The notes: generated by a model from the letters alone, not told the origin. A stretch of 64,000 nt of DNA from Comamonas endophytica (GCF_023634805.2 NZ_CP106881.1:124001-188000); one strand, 5' to 3'. Shown: positions 1 to 9,600, numbered from the stretch's first letter. Numbers and translations are program-made.

Positions 1-84
1 TGTGGCGCGCAGGGTGCGGGAGAAGGCAGCGCGGGGGCTGTGAAGCCGCTGGCCGAGCCGGGCCATTGCCGAGTGCGTGGAAAG

Positions 85-158
85 TGGAGCGGGCGATGGG
101 AATCGAACCCACGCTATCTGCTTGGGAAGCAGAAGTTCTACCATTGAACTACGCCCGC
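85..158 (-). tRNA. tRNA-Gly (anticodon CCC)
   Basis: Read on the minus strand, the sequence folds as a full cloverleaf. It has a 7-bp acceptor stem GCGGGCG/CGCCCGC, a D arm starting TAGTTCAATGGTAGAA, an anticodon stem TCTGC/GCAGA around the loop TTCCCAA (anticodon CCC, glycine), and a T loop with GGTTCGATTCC. The 3' CCA is encoded, with T as the discriminator base. The length is 74 nt with CCA. No integrase gene or attachment-site duplicate was seen next to it. Confidence 0.96.
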
Positions 159-206
159 TTCAGGTGATGCCTCCACGCCGCACCGGGGGAGGCTACCAAA
201 GCCGCA

Positions 207-235
207 AGTATAGGATATTTGCGCGGCCGGCTACC
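207..235 (-). promoter_or_regulatory. Putative promoter of tRNA-Gly
   Basis: On the minus strand a good -10 hexamer TATACT (212-207) lies 49 nt before the mature tRNA 5' end. A weak -35 (GGTAGC, 235-230) sits 17 bp upstream of it. Position and -10 quality suggest the tRNA promoter. The -35 is poor, so this is a prediction only. Confidence 0.45.
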
Positions 236-453
236 AGCCGTTACATGAGGCCGACGCATTCAAGGCTCGCAAGGCGAATTAATACCTGAGGAAAACTACA
301 GTGTTTAGCACTGAATGAGCTCTGCTGCGCGCAAGTTTATCCAGTGCTGACAATCACTTGCGTGAAGCGCCCGCGCGGGGCGCCTGCGGTGCGAGTGCAA
401 ACATTCGGCCCAAGGACGGGAGCTCGGCGTTTGGAGGTTAACATCCGCGCAGA

Positions 454-1452
454 ATGACGAAGCGACCCCGCAAGGCCAGACGCAGACGCTCTTTCAAGAG
501 CGAGGTGTTTTCCAAGATCAATGGCCTCCTGCGGATGCGCCGGTTCTGGTTCGGCTTGACCTCCTCGGCGGCCGTGGGCCACCAGGTGTCGGGTTGCACA
601 CTGGGCTCGGGTCTTTATGACTCGATGCTGGCCAAGTTCAGCGGCACGGTGGCGGCTCCGCTGCTGGCCTCGGTGCTGGCCACCCTCACCCCGCTGGCCG
701 ATGGGCTCACGCGCTATGTGCTGCATGACCTGCTCGGGCTGCCGGTCGGCACGTCTGGCAGCGCCAGCTCCTCGGTGGCCGGCACGCCCAGCAGCAGCGC
801 CACGCAGTTCTCGCAATGCCGCCAGCATTTTCCCGCGGGCCAGCCGCCCATGGTGCCGGACTCGTCCAATCTGCGCGAGCTGTGCTACAGCGCCTTCGCG
901 GTGCTGCACAGCGGCAGCCACAAGACCCCGGTGTTCGTCGCCGAGCGGCTGAACCGCGCAACCATCGCGCAGGCCAAGGGGCGCCAGCGCACCGACAGGT
1001 TCTTTGCCGACGCGCGCCTGCCGCGCGCCGAGCGTGCCGAACTGGCCGACTACCAGGGCTCGGGCTACTCGCGCGGCCACATGGCGCCGGCCGGCGACAT
1101 GGCCAGCGCCGAAGCCATGGCACAGAGCTTCAGCCTGGCCAACATGGTGCCGCAGAACCAGGCGCACAATGCCGGGCCCTGGAGCCAGATCGAGCAGGAC
1201 ACGCGCAGCTACGCGCAGCGCGCGCAGGGCGATGTCTATGTGTTCACCGGGCCGGTGTATTCCGGGCCGATCAAGACCATCGGACCGAACAAGGTGCAGG
1301 TGCCCAGCCATCTGTTCAAGCTGGTCTACGACGCGAGCACGGGCAGGAGCTGGGCGCATTGGCAGGCGAATGCGGCGGGGACAAGGATGAGCGCGCCGAT
1401 CAGCTATGAGGAGCTGGTGCGCAGGAGTGGGATTCGGTTCTTGCCGGGGTGA
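454..1452 (+). CDS. DNA/RNA non-specific endonuclease, NUC family
   Basis: The 332-residue protein has a C-terminal half (about residues 135-330) that matches the beta-beta-alpha-metal NUC family (NucA/EndoG/Serratia nuclease type). The catalytic motif RGHMAPAGDM contains the general-base His at about residue 209. The Mg-coordinating segment NMVPQNQAHN (residues 230-239) is followed by a conserved Trp and a Glu (WSQIEQD). These enzymes cut RNA and DNA without sequence specificity. The N-terminal 130 residues are basic at first and then hydrophobic and Ser-rich. They resemble no domain I recognise and contain no clear signal peptidase site, so location is uncertain. A GGAGG lies 16 nt before the chosen ATG, which is longer than usual, so the exact start is not firm. 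No immunity or secretion partner is adjacent, and the gene stands alone between the tRNA and a repeat patch. Confidence 0.86.
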   Translation: MTKRPRKARRRRSFKSEVFSKINGLLRMRRFWFGLTSSAAVGHQVSGCTLGSGLYDSMLAKFSGTVAAPLLASVLATLTPLADGLTRYVLHDLLGLPVGTSGSASSSVAGTPSSSATQFSQCRQHFPAGQPPMVPDSSNLRELCYSAFAVLHSGSHKTPVFVAERLNRATIAQAKGRQRTDRFFADARLPRAERAELADYQGSGYSRGHMAPAGDMASAEAMAQSFSLANMVPQNQAHNAGPWSQIEQDTRSYAQRAQGDVYVFTGPVYSGPIKTIGPNKVQVPSHLFKLVYDASTGRSWAHWQANAAGTRMSAPISYEELVRRSGIRFLPG

Positions 1453-1488
1453 ACAAACAGCTGTTGATCTTTAGGCCCTGCCCTCGCC

Positions 1489-1580
1489 GCTCATCCTTCG
1501 ATCCTTCGACGGAGCCGCCCGGGTAAGCTCAGGATCAGGACAAACGGGATTCAACCGTTCGCCCTGAGCCTGTCGAAGGG
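1489..1580. repeat. Dispersed inverted-repeat element, copy 1
   Basis: This imperfect inverted repeat lies between the convergent nuclease and HlyD genes. The left arm carries CCTTCGAC, then an internal GC-rich segment, then CTCAGGATCAGGACAAACGG. The right arm carries ACCGTTCGCCCTGAGCC followed by TGTCGAAGGG, which is the complement. The same words recur at 1650-1702 and near 39.1 kb, so this is a dispersed REP-like family. Such elements at convergent gene ends may act as transcription-ending or mRNA-stabilising hairpins, which is an inference here. Confidence 0.7.
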
Positions 1581-1649
1581 TGAAGGGCCTGCGCGAAAAA
1601 TCCAGCAGGGCTTTTCAAAGCAAATTGACCCAAACTCGTGGATAGGCCG

Positions 1650-1702
1650 CTCATCCTTCGACAGGCTCAGGACGAACGGTTATTGAAGCTCAGGACGAAC
1701 GG
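1650..1702. repeat. Dispersed repeat element, copy 2 plus partial copy
   Basis: The core CTTCGACAGGCTCAGGACGA followed by ACGG (ending 1679) is a compact copy of the element at 1489-1580 without its internal insert. A partial direct copy, GCTCAGGACGAACGG, follows at 1688-1702. The partial copy suggests a recombination or slippage remnant. The element ends 22 bp before the stop codon of the HlyD-family gene. Confidence 0.65.
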
Positions 1703-1724
1703 AGTGGAAGGCGCCATACCGCGT

Positions 1725-2915
1725 TCAATTCAACCGCGCCTTGATCAGCGGCCGCAGCAGATAGTTCAGCACCGAGCGCTTGCCGCTGAGCACATCGACT
1801 TCCGCCACCATGCCGGGCTTGATCGGCAGCTTCTCCGCGCCCTTTTGCAGGTGGCTGCTCTCGGTGCGCACCAATATCTTGTAGAAGGCTTCCTTGCCGC
1901 GCGGCGTGTCTTCCTGGATGGTGTCGGGGCTGATCTGCTCCAGGCGCCCGGAGAGGTCGCCATACACCGTGTAGTCATAGGCAGTGATCTTCACGCGCGC
2001 CGGCATGCCGGGCACCAGGAAGGCCACGTCCTTTGGTTTGACCTTGGCCTCGACCAGCAGCTGCTCGTCGCTGGGAATGACCTCCATGATCGCCTCGCCG
2101 GGCTGGATCACGCCGCCGCGCGTGGTGATCAGGATGGCGTTGACGCTGCCCTTCACCGGCGAGACCAGGTCGGTGCGGCGCAGTTGGTCGGCCTTTTGCA
2201 AGGAGGTCTGCTGCAGCGCGTTGAGCTCGGCTTTCTTGGTCGACAGCTCGCTGTAGGCCTGCTGGAAATACTCGTTGCCCAGCTCCAGCAGCCGGCCCTC
2301 GAGCCCGGCCGCCTCGCGCCGCAGGCGCAGCAGTTCCATCTCGCTGACCGAGCGCGTGGCCACCAGTGGCTCGATCACGGCCAGCTGCTGGCGCGCCAGG
2401 CGCAGCTCGTTTTGCAGCGAGGCCTGCGCCGCCTTGAACTTCTCGCGCTTGGCCTTGAACAGCGCCTGCTCCGAGGCCATCGCGCGGCTGTCGGCGGGCA
2501 GGTCCGCGGGCACCGCGATGCGCTCGCGGTTGAGCGTTTCCGCCTCGAGCCGCGCCACCGTGGCGCTCAGCGCCTCGATGTGGCTCTGGCTTTCGAGGTA
2601 GGCGGAGCGAAAGCGCGTGTTGTCGATCTCCGCCAGCATCTGCCCGGCCTCGACCTCCTGGCCTTCCTTGACATGCAGCTGCTTGAGGATGCCGCCCTCC
2701 AGGCTCTGGATCTTTTGCACGCGGCTGAAAGGAATCACGCGGCCGTCGCCGCGCGTGACCTCGTCGAGCTCGGCCAGCGCCGCCCAGGCGATGAAAGCCG
2801 TGATGCACAGCACGCTGACCCAGAACACGCCGCGCGCCTTCGGATGCTCCATGGACAGCGCCGGGTCGCGCAGCGAGCGCAGCAAGGCGCCTTCTTCCTT
2901 CTTGCGCCGGCTCAT
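1725..2915 (-). CDS. HlyD-family periplasmic adaptor of a type I secretion system (LapC-like)
   Basis: The 396-residue membrane-fusion protein bridges an inner-membrane ABC exporter and a TolC-type outer-membrane channel. It has a short cytoplasmic N-terminus (residues 1-28) and one membrane helix at about 29-48. A biotinyl-lipoyl-like half follows (EGGILKQLHVKEGQEVEAGQ near 70-95). Next comes a long alpha-hairpin coiled coil (about 100-240) rich in Ala, Glu, Leu and Arg. The beta-barrel region closes with the family sequence GMPARVKITAYDYTVYG near 300-320. The start ATG overlaps the exporter stop by 4 nt (ATGA) and is preceded by GGGAGGTG, a strong ribosome-binding site. It is the last gene of the secretion cluster, and its neighbours indicate export of the giant protein encoded upstream. 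Confidence 0.93.
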   Translation of the reverse strand: MSRRKKEEGALLRSLRDPALSMEHPKARGVFWVSVLCITAFIAWAALAELDEVTRGDGRVIPFSRVQKIQSLEGGILKQLHVKEGQEVEAGQMLAEIDNTRFRSAYLESQSHIEALSATVARLEAETLNRERIAVPADLPADSRAMASEQALFKAKREKFKAAQASLQNELRLARQQLAVIEPLVATRSVSEMELLRLRREAAGLEGRLLELGNEYFQQAYSELSTKKAELNALQQTSLQKADQLRRTDLVSPVKGSVNAILITTRGGVIQPGEAIMEVIPSDEQLLVEAKVKPKDVAFLVPGMPARVKITAYDYTVYGDLSGRLEQISPDTIQEDTPRGKEAFYKILVRTESSHLQKGAEKLPIKPGMVAEVDVLSGKRSVLNYLLRPLIKARLN

Positions 2916-5068
2916 GCCTGCACCTCCCTGGCCTGCACGCGGTTGCCCTGCACCGTCTGGTTCAACGGACCGTCCATGACCACGCGGCCCTGGCGCAGCA
3001 CGACGGCGCGCTGCGTCAGGTCCAGCAGCTGGCGCTTGTGCGTGGACAGGATCAGGGTGCGCCCTTCCAGCCAGGTCTGCAGGTAGCGGATCACGCGCAG
3101 CTCGCTTTCCTGGTCGAAGGCCGCCGTGGGCTCGTCCAGCAGCACGATGCGCGGATCGAGCAGGAGCAGCCGTGCCAAGCCGATGGCCTGGCGCTGGCCG
3201 CCGGAGACGCTGGCGCTGCCGCTGAGCTGCATGTCCAGGCCCAGCGGATGCGCGCGCACGAACTCGCCCAGGCCCACGCCTTCGAGCGCCTCGAGCATCT
3301 CGTCATCGCTCAGATGCGCGCCCAGGGGCGAGAGGTTGTCGCGCAGCGTGCCGTAGAACAGCGCAGTGTCCTGCGGCAGATAGCCGATGGACTGGCGCAG
3401 CGCGGCGGGGTCGATCTGCGCCAGCGCCAGATCGTCCAGCGTGATCTGCCCGTCGCTCGGCGAGCTCAGCCCGGACAGCAGCCGCAGCAGCGTGGACTTG
3501 CCCGCGCCATTGCCGCCCAGCAGCGCCACGCGCTCGCCGGCGCGGATCTCCAGCTGCGGGATATCCAGCGCCACCGGTCCGTCCTTGCCGTAGGCCGCGC
3601 GCAGCTGCTCCAGCCGGTAATGGCCGCCCAGCGACGCCGGACGCGCAAAGCGCCGTTCGGCCGGCCGCTCCACGGGCGAGGCCATCAGCGCGTCGAGCCC
3701 TTCCATCGCCACCTTCACGTGCTGCCAGCGCGCCAGCATGCCCGCGACCAGCGACATCGGCGAGACCGCGCGCGAGGCCAGCATCGAGCAGGCGACCAGC
3801 GCGCCGGTGGTCATGTGCCCCTGGCTGATCTGGTAGACGCCGACGACCACCACGCCCACATAGCACAGCTGCTGCACCAGCCCCGCGCCAAAGCCGATCG
3901 TGGCGCTGAGGCTGCGCTGCTGCACGCTGGCGCTGGCCATCTCGGCGGTGAGCCGCTCCCATTGCTGCAGCAGGCGGCCCTCGCCCTGCGTGGTCTTGAC
4001 GGTCTCCAGATGCTCGATGGCTTCGAGCAGCACGCCGTTCTTGATCGCGCCCTCGCGCAGATTCTGGCGCGACAGGCGCGCGAGCATGCCCTGCGTGAGC
4101 AGCCCCACGCCCAGGATCAGCAGCACCGCCACCAGCGGCACCCAGGCCACCGGCCCGCCGATCACCCAGACGATGCCGATGAACAGGAATACGAAAGGCA
4201 GGTCGCTGAGCGTCGCGGCCGTGGTCGAGGTGAAGAATTCGCGCACCGACTCGAACTCGCGCACCTGGTTGCTGAAGGCGCCCATCGACGCCGGCTTGGC
4301 CTGCAGGCGCAGCTGCAGCACCTGGTTGAAGAGCTGCGTGGACAGCTGCAGGTCCAGCCGCTTGCCCACCACCTCCAGCACATGCGCGCGCAGGCTGCGC
4401 AGCACGAACTCGAAGACGATCGCCAGCACCGCGCCGCTGGCCAGCAGCCACAGCGTCTCGAAGGCGCTGTTGGGCACCACCCGGTCATAGACCTGCAGCG
4501 CGAACAGCGAGGAGGCGATGGCCAGCAGGTTGGCCATCAGTGCCGCGAGCGCCACGCGCGCGTAGTCGCGCCAGCAGGCGCGCAGCGGGCCCCTGAGCCA
4601 GTGCGCGGGCGCATCCTGCGCAAAACCCTCGGCGCGCGCGTCGGGGCGGTACTGCGGGCGGGCGAACAGCGCCTGGCCGGCGTAGAGCGGCTGCAGCGCG
4701 TCCAGGGACAGCGTCTGCCGGCCGCCGCCGCTCTCGGGGTCGAGCAGCACGGCACTGCCCTGCTCGCTCTGCACCCACAGCAGCATGCGCCCGTCCTGCA
4801 GCTCGAGCAGCGCCGGCAGCAGCTGCGGCGTGATGTCGGCCAGGGCGATGCGCTGCACCCGTGCGTTCAGTCCGGTGCGGCGCAGCGCGCGCGGGGCGAG
4901 TTCCAGGGGCAGGCGGCCGCGCTCGAGGGCAAAGCCCTGGCCCAGCTCGGCCACGCTCACGCCATGGCCGAAGTGCGCGCACAGCAGCACCAGGGCCTCG
5001 CGCACCGGATCGCGCGGGGATGCACCCGCTGCGGCGGGCCGGGGGGCAAGGTTCAGAGTGGCGCTCAT
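2912..5068 (-). CDS. Type I secretion ABC permease/ATPase with degenerate C39 domain (LapB-like)
   Basis: The 718-residue exporter couples ATP hydrolysis to secretion of the RTX substrate. Residues 1-145 form a C39-like domain whose usual catalytic Cys-His-Asp arrangement is not recognisable. This is typical of LapB/HlyB-type transporters that bind rather than cut the substrate. The membrane domain spans about 165-450 and contains several long hydrophobic helices. The nucleotide-binding domain has Walker A GGNGAGKST near residue 520, signature VSGGQRQ (Val replaces the usual Leu) and Walker B IVLLDEPTAAFD. The start overlaps the TolC-family stop by 4 nt and the stop overlaps the HlyD-family start by 4 nt, so the three are translationally coupled. 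The substrate is inferred from context to be the adjacent giant adhesin. Confidence 0.94.
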   Translation of the reverse strand: MSATLNLAPRPAAAGASPRDPVREALVLLCAHFGHGVSVAELGQGFALERGRLPLELAPRALRRTGLNARVQRIALADITPQLLPALLELQDGRMLLWVQSEQGSAVLLDPESGGGRQTLSLDALQPLYAGQALFARPQYRPDARAEGFAQDAPAHWLRGPLRACWRDYARVALAALMANLLAIASSLFALQVYDRVVPNSAFETLWLLASGAVLAIVFEFVLRSLRAHVLEVVGKRLDLQLSTQLFNQVLQLRLQAKPASMGAFSNQVREFESVREFFTSTTAATLSDLPFVFLFIGIVWVIGGPVAWVPLVAVLLILGVGLLTQGMLARLSRQNLREGAIKNGVLLEAIEHLETVKTTQGEGRLLQQWERLTAEMASASVQQRSLSATIGFGAGLVQQLCYVGVVVVGVYQISQGHMTTGALVACSMLASRAVSPMSLVAGMLARWQHVKVAMEGLDALMASPVERPAERRFARPASLGGHYRLEQLRAAYGKDGPVALDIPQLEIRAGERVALLGGNGAGKSTLLRLLSGLSSPSDGQITLDDLALAQIDPAALRQSIGYLPQDTALFYGTLRDNLSPLGAHLSDDEMLEALEGVGLGEFVRAHPLGLDMQLSGSASVSGGQRQAIGLARLLLLDPRIVLLDEPTAAFDQESELRVIRYLQTWLEGRTLILSTHKRQLLDLTQRAVVLRQGRVVMDGPLNQTVQGNRVQAREVQA

Positions 5069-6504
5069 GGAAGCATCTTTTCAGCGATACGGTCTTCGAG
5101 CAGCGGCACCAGCAGGCCCAGCTGGGCCATGGCGCGCAGCGGCAGGCGCTGGCGCTCGCTTTGCAGCTGCAACCATTGGCGTTCGGCCTCGAAACGGTCG
5201 GACTCGACGGACAGCAGGTCGACCATGCTGCGCATGCCGACCAGGAACTGCTCGCGGTAGATGCCGCCGATCTCGTCCGCGCCCTCGATCTGCGCGCGCA
5301 ACGCGGTGTCGCGCGCGGCCAGTGGCGCCTCGCCTTCGAGCAGGGTCTGCACCTTGCCGCGGATGTCGCGCTCCACCTGGTCGCGGTCCCACTGCGCGGC
5401 TTCGAGCGCCTGGCGCGCGGCATCGACGCGCCTGAAGTTCGACAGGCCCTGGAACGCGGCCATGCGCAGGCGCAGCATCAGGGTGGAGTCGCGCGTGAGC
5501 TGTCCGCCGATCTCGCGGCGCTGCACCGAACCTTCCAGGTTGAGCTGGGGCTTGAGCGCCGCATCGGCGGCCTGGATGTTCGCTTCCTCGATGCGGCTTT
5601 TTTCCACCGCCTGCAGGTACAGCGGCGCGCGGGTGATCAGGCCGGACAGATGGCGGCCCTGCCCCAGCATCTGGTCCAGCACCATGAGCGGCGGCTCCTC
5701 CAGGTCCTGCGCCTGGGAGCCGACCAGCAACGCGTATTGCTGCAGCGCCTCCTGCAGCTTGCCCTGCTCGAGCTGGCGCTGCTCCTCGGCGCGCGCCAGC
5801 GCCAGCGTCACGCGGCCGGCTTCGCTGCGGTCCACATAGCCGGTCGATACGCGGCGCTGGCTGAGTTCAAGCAGCGCCTGCAGGCGCTCCATGTAGCCAT
5901 CCACCACCGCCGCGCGCCGACGCGCGAACAACGCGTCGAAGTAGCTTTCGCTGACCTGCAGCGCCGCATCCTCGCGCGCCACCAGCAGCTCGTGCGCCGC
6001 ATGGCGCTCGGTGGCACGGGCGCTGTCGATCTGGCTTTCGACCGCGCCCCAGTCGTAGAGCATCTGCGTCACCAGCACGTCGTAGCCCAGGCGCATGCTG
6101 TTCGAGCCTGCCGTGCCTACCCCGGCCTGCACGTTGGGGTGGTAGCCCGCGCGCGCGATCTCCACCTCGGTGCCCGAGCGGCCCAGCCGCGCCATCGCCG
6201 AGCGCACCGCGGGATTGCGCTCCAGGCCCTGCTGCACGGCGTCGCGCAGCGCCAGCCCCCTGCCGGTGCGCGGCGGGGCCGGCGCAGCTGCATCCGCCAC
6301 CACGGGTGCGACGGATCTGGAGCCGTCGGCGCTGGCCACGCTGGCCGCGGTGATCGGGCCCTTCGCCGTGGCAATGGACGCGGGCGCAAGGCCGCGCGTC
6401 ACGCGCAGCATGCCCTCGGCCGGCCAGGCCGCCTGGCCCGTCCAGCAGCAGCCCACGAGCAGGCACAGGCCCAGCCGCCTGCCCCGGCGCATGCGGGCGC
6501 TCAT
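5065..6504 (-). CDS. TolC-family outer-membrane channel (LapE-like)
   Basis: The 479-residue protein starts with a basic stretch followed by a hydrophobic signal segment (LGLCLLVGCCW and on to AWPAEG, about residues 10-30). The rest is the two-repeat alpha-helical/beta-strand layout of TolC-type efflux proteins. The first repeat begins with LALRDAVQQGLERNPAVRSA near 145, and a helical region with YFDALFARR follows near 240. The second repeat includes PQLNLEGSVQRREIG, a beta strand. Family members form the trimeric channel through which type I substrates cross the outer membrane. The N-terminal linker between the signal segment and the first repeat is longer than in E. coli TolC. The ribosome-binding site is weak, and an in-frame ATG four codons downstream is an alternative start. 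Confidence 0.9.
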   Translation of the reverse strand: MSARMRRGRRLGLCLLVGCCWTGQAAWPAEGMLRVTRGLAPASIATAKGPITAASVASADGSRSVAPVVADAAAPAPPRTGRGLALRDAVQQGLERNPAVRSAMARLGRSGTEVEIARAGYHPNVQAGVGTAGSNSMRLGYDVLVTQMLYDWGAVESQIDSARATERHAAHELLVAREDAALQVSESYFDALFARRRAAVVDGYMERLQALLELSQRRVSTGYVDRSEAGRVTLALARAEEQRQLEQGKLQEALQQYALLVGSQAQDLEEPPLMVLDQMLGQGRHLSGLITRAPLYLQAVEKSRIEEANIQAADAALKPQLNLEGSVQRREIGGQLTRDSTLMLRLRMAAFQGLSNFRRVDAARQALEAAQWDRDQVERDIRGKVQTLLEGEAPLAARDTALRAQIEGADEIGGIYREQFLVGMRSMVDLLSVESDRFEAERQWLQLQSERQRLPLRAMAQLGLLVPLLEDRIAEKMLP

Positions 6505-6520
6505 GGCCGCGCCTGGGACA

Positions 6521-6558
6521 GGCAGCGGCCGCCGCCGCGCACAGGCACGGCGGCTGCC
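6521..6558. other. GC-rich stem-loop between adhesin and TolC genes
   Basis: The arms GGCAGC(GGC)CGCCG and CGGCGGCTGCC are complementary apart from a 3-nt bulge and enclose a short loop. The hairpin lies in the 182-bp gap between the adhesin stop and the TolC-family start. There is no T-run, so it is not a classic terminator. It could limit read-through from the adhesin gene or stabilise a processed mRNA end. Confidence 0.35.
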
Positions 6559-6686
6559 TCATCGGTGTCGGGAACAATCTGCTCCCGGTCGCAGACCTGG
6601 GGAGCAGCGGAAATGGCAGTCGAAGCAATGAAAAGACCCATGGATGCAACTCGTTCCTCAAAAATGGACTGCCTTGAAAACCTGTC

Positions 6687-9600
6687 TCACACGACGACGT
6701 TGGTGATCTCCTGTTCGACCAGCACGGTGGCGCCGTTCCAGGCGTAGGAGACGAAATTCACATCCCCCACCACCGTGGTGGCTCCGCGGGTGGCGCCCGA
6801 CATCACCACGCTGTCTCGCGCATCGCCGACGATCTGCAGCGTGTGCGAGGGGCTGTCGGTGAGCTCGAGCACGGCCTGCGCGCTCAACGTCAGCACCGAG
6901 CCGGCATCCCCCGTGCCCAGATCGACGCGCTCGATGCTGCTGATGCGGGTGGGCGCGCTGGTCAGGCTCAGGTTGATGCCGCCATCGAGCAGCAGCGTGT
7001 CGAAGCCCGTGCCGCCGCTGATCGAGGCGTAGCTTGGGCTCAGCAGCTGGATCGTGTCCGAGCCCGCGCCGCCGATGAAGGTGTCGTTGCCGACCCCGCC
7101 GATCAGCAGGTCATCGCCGTTGCCGCCGTCGAGCGTGTCGTTGCCCGAGCCGCCGCGCAGCAGGTCGTCGCCATCGCCGCCGCGCAGTACGTCGTCGCCG
7201 CCGTGGCCGTAGAGCCGGTCCGCGCCCGCGGTGCCGGTCAGGGTTTCCGCGCCGTTGCTGCCTTCGATGATGTTGGACTGGGCGTTGAGGTTGTTGGCCA
7301 GGTTCGCATCGAGCAGCTGGCCCACCCCGGCACTCGAGGTCGCGCCCTGCGCATCGGTCGCGGTGATGCTCAGCGCATTGATCACGTCGGCGCTCAGCAG
7401 CGAGCCGTTGAGCACCGTTCCGGCCTGGTCCGTCAGATGCACCGAGGCCAGCAGTTCGTTGACCGCCTGGTTGCTGATGGCGCGCCCCGCGACCAGCGAA
7501 GTGATGACCAGCGTCGAGCTGGGCGCGATCAGGTTGAGCACGCCGGGATTGTTCTCGACGCGCAGCTGCAGCCCCAGTTCCGTGGCGATGTTCTGCGACG
7601 CCGTGAGCTGCATCGGCGTCAGGCTGAGCGTCAGCAGCGGCTGGTAGCGCACCGCGACCTGGCTCAGGTTGTTGTCGCGGTCGACCACCGTCAGGTCCTG
7701 GCTGCTGAGGTTGAGCAGGTTCAACGCATCCAGGCCGATCAGCCCCAGCAGTCCTGTGCCTGAAACCTGCACCTCGGGGGCGCGGTTGTTCGGGTTGAAG
7801 GTGGCCGGTGTCACGGCGCCGGTGTCGAAGGTGACCGCGCCCGAGGCGGTATCGCCGTCGCGGTCCACCAGGCCGAAGCCGACATCGGTGGTGCTGTCGA
7901 GCGCGCTGCTGTCCACACCCGCCGCATCCACCTGCAGCTTGCCCTGGCCCAGCAGGCGGGTGATGATGGCGCTGTCATTGCCGAAGCCCGTGACCAGATC
8001 GACGTTCTTCAGCAGGATCTGCTGGTCGGTGCGCGCGGCATTGCCCGCGTTGTAGCCCCCGACATAGCCGCCCTGGGTGCTGATGCTGATCAGGGTGTCG
8101 TTGCCGACCTTGGCGAAATGCAGGTAGTTGGCCAGGTTGCCCGAGGTGAAGCCGATGCGCCCCTCGCCGTTGAGCAGCGAGGCCAGGTCCAGCACGTCAC
8201 CGCCCGCCCAGGCGCTGTTGACGTTGAAGTCGGTGATGGTATCGACCACCGGCGCACCCTGCGTTCCCTGGTCCCCCGCCTCCCAGCGGAACACGTCCGT
8301 GCCCTCGCCGCCGGTCAGCGTGTCGGCGCCGGAGCCGCCCACCAGGATGTCGTTGCCGGCAAACCCGTTGAGCGTGTCGTTGCCCGCGCCGCCGCGCAGC
8401 AGGTCGTTGCCCTGGTTGCCCAGCAGCGTGTCGTTGCCGGCATAGCCATAGAGGCGCCGGCTGGCGCTGGCGGCCAGGCCGTCCGCGCCGTCGAGCACAT
8501 CCGCGCCCGCCGTGCCGACTTCCAGGCCCGGGGCCTGCCGGCCCAGCAGCGTCTGCAGCAGCTGCAGGTTCAGCAGGTTCGCGCTGCTGGCGGTGCCCGT
8601 CAGGCCGGCCATGTCCGTTACGCTCATGTTCAGCGTCGACAGCAGCTCCAGCGAGAGCGCGCCCAGCAGGTTGGTATCGAGATAGACCGACCCGAGCAGC
8701 TCGTTGAGCCGCAGATTGTCGATGGCCCCGCCCGCGACCGAGGTGATGCGCAGCTGGTGCACCAACAGCAGCGAGCTCACCTCCACACGCAGGCCGAGCT
8801 CCGCCGCCAGCGAGGCGGAGAACACGAAGGGATTGCGCAGCAGCGAGCCCACGCTGACCCCGCCGAACTGCAGCACGACCTCGCGGATGTTGTTGTTGGC
8901 ATCGCTGGCGGTGAAGGTCTGCTGCGTGCTGACGTCGATCAGGCCCAGCGCATTCAGGCTGGCCAGCCCCAGCAGGCCGCCGCTCTGCGCCACGCCCGCC
9001 ACCGGCGCGACATTGGGCTGCACGGCCGAGCGTATGCCCGTGGCAAGCATGCTGTACTGGCCGCTGGAGAGGTCGATGGTGAAGGTCTCGCCGCGCAGCG
9101 TGGTCACCGTGAGCGTCGACTGGTTGTCGTACGCATAGGCATACACCGAGCTCGAGGTGCCGGTCTGCGTGATGGTGCGCGCCGTCGGGTTGTAGCTGAA
9201 CTGGAAGCCGTCCACATTCACGCTCTGCACATAGCCGCCATCGGCGCCAAAGGTCAGCGCGGCATTGCCCTGCACGCTGCCCGACCCCGTAAAGACCTGC
9301 GTGGTCGTTGGCGCGGCCACCGGCACGTCGTCGATCACGCCCACGGTGAGCTGCAGGTTGCTGGCGGCGCCGTTGGCGAGAACGCCGACATCGAAGTTGC
9401 GCAGGTTCTCGCCGTTGCCCGCCACATGGTCCAGCGGCCGGTAGAGCGACACTGCATAGCGGCCCGCATCCGCCCCGCTGGCAATGGACACCACGATCGC
9501 CACCGCCCCCGTGGCCGAGCCGATATGCCCGGTCAGCGTGGAGCTGCCGGCCCCGGTCCAGACGATCGCCTGGCCGCCCGAGGTCAGCGCCGCCGCGGGC

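Noticed and set aside
1..66. Possible start of a minus-strand gene (MARLGQRLHSP) leaving the window
   Set aside because: Only 22 codons are visible, with no ribosome-binding site and no recognisable family. There is too little evidence for a feature.
77..289. Open frame of 70 codons over the tRNA on the opposite strand
   Set aside because: It is the antisense reading of tRNA-Gly, a well-known false gene call.
337..1359. Minus-strand frame of 340 codons opposite the nuclease
   Set aside because: Antisense shadow of a GC-rich gene; the plus strand encodes a complete NUC motif.
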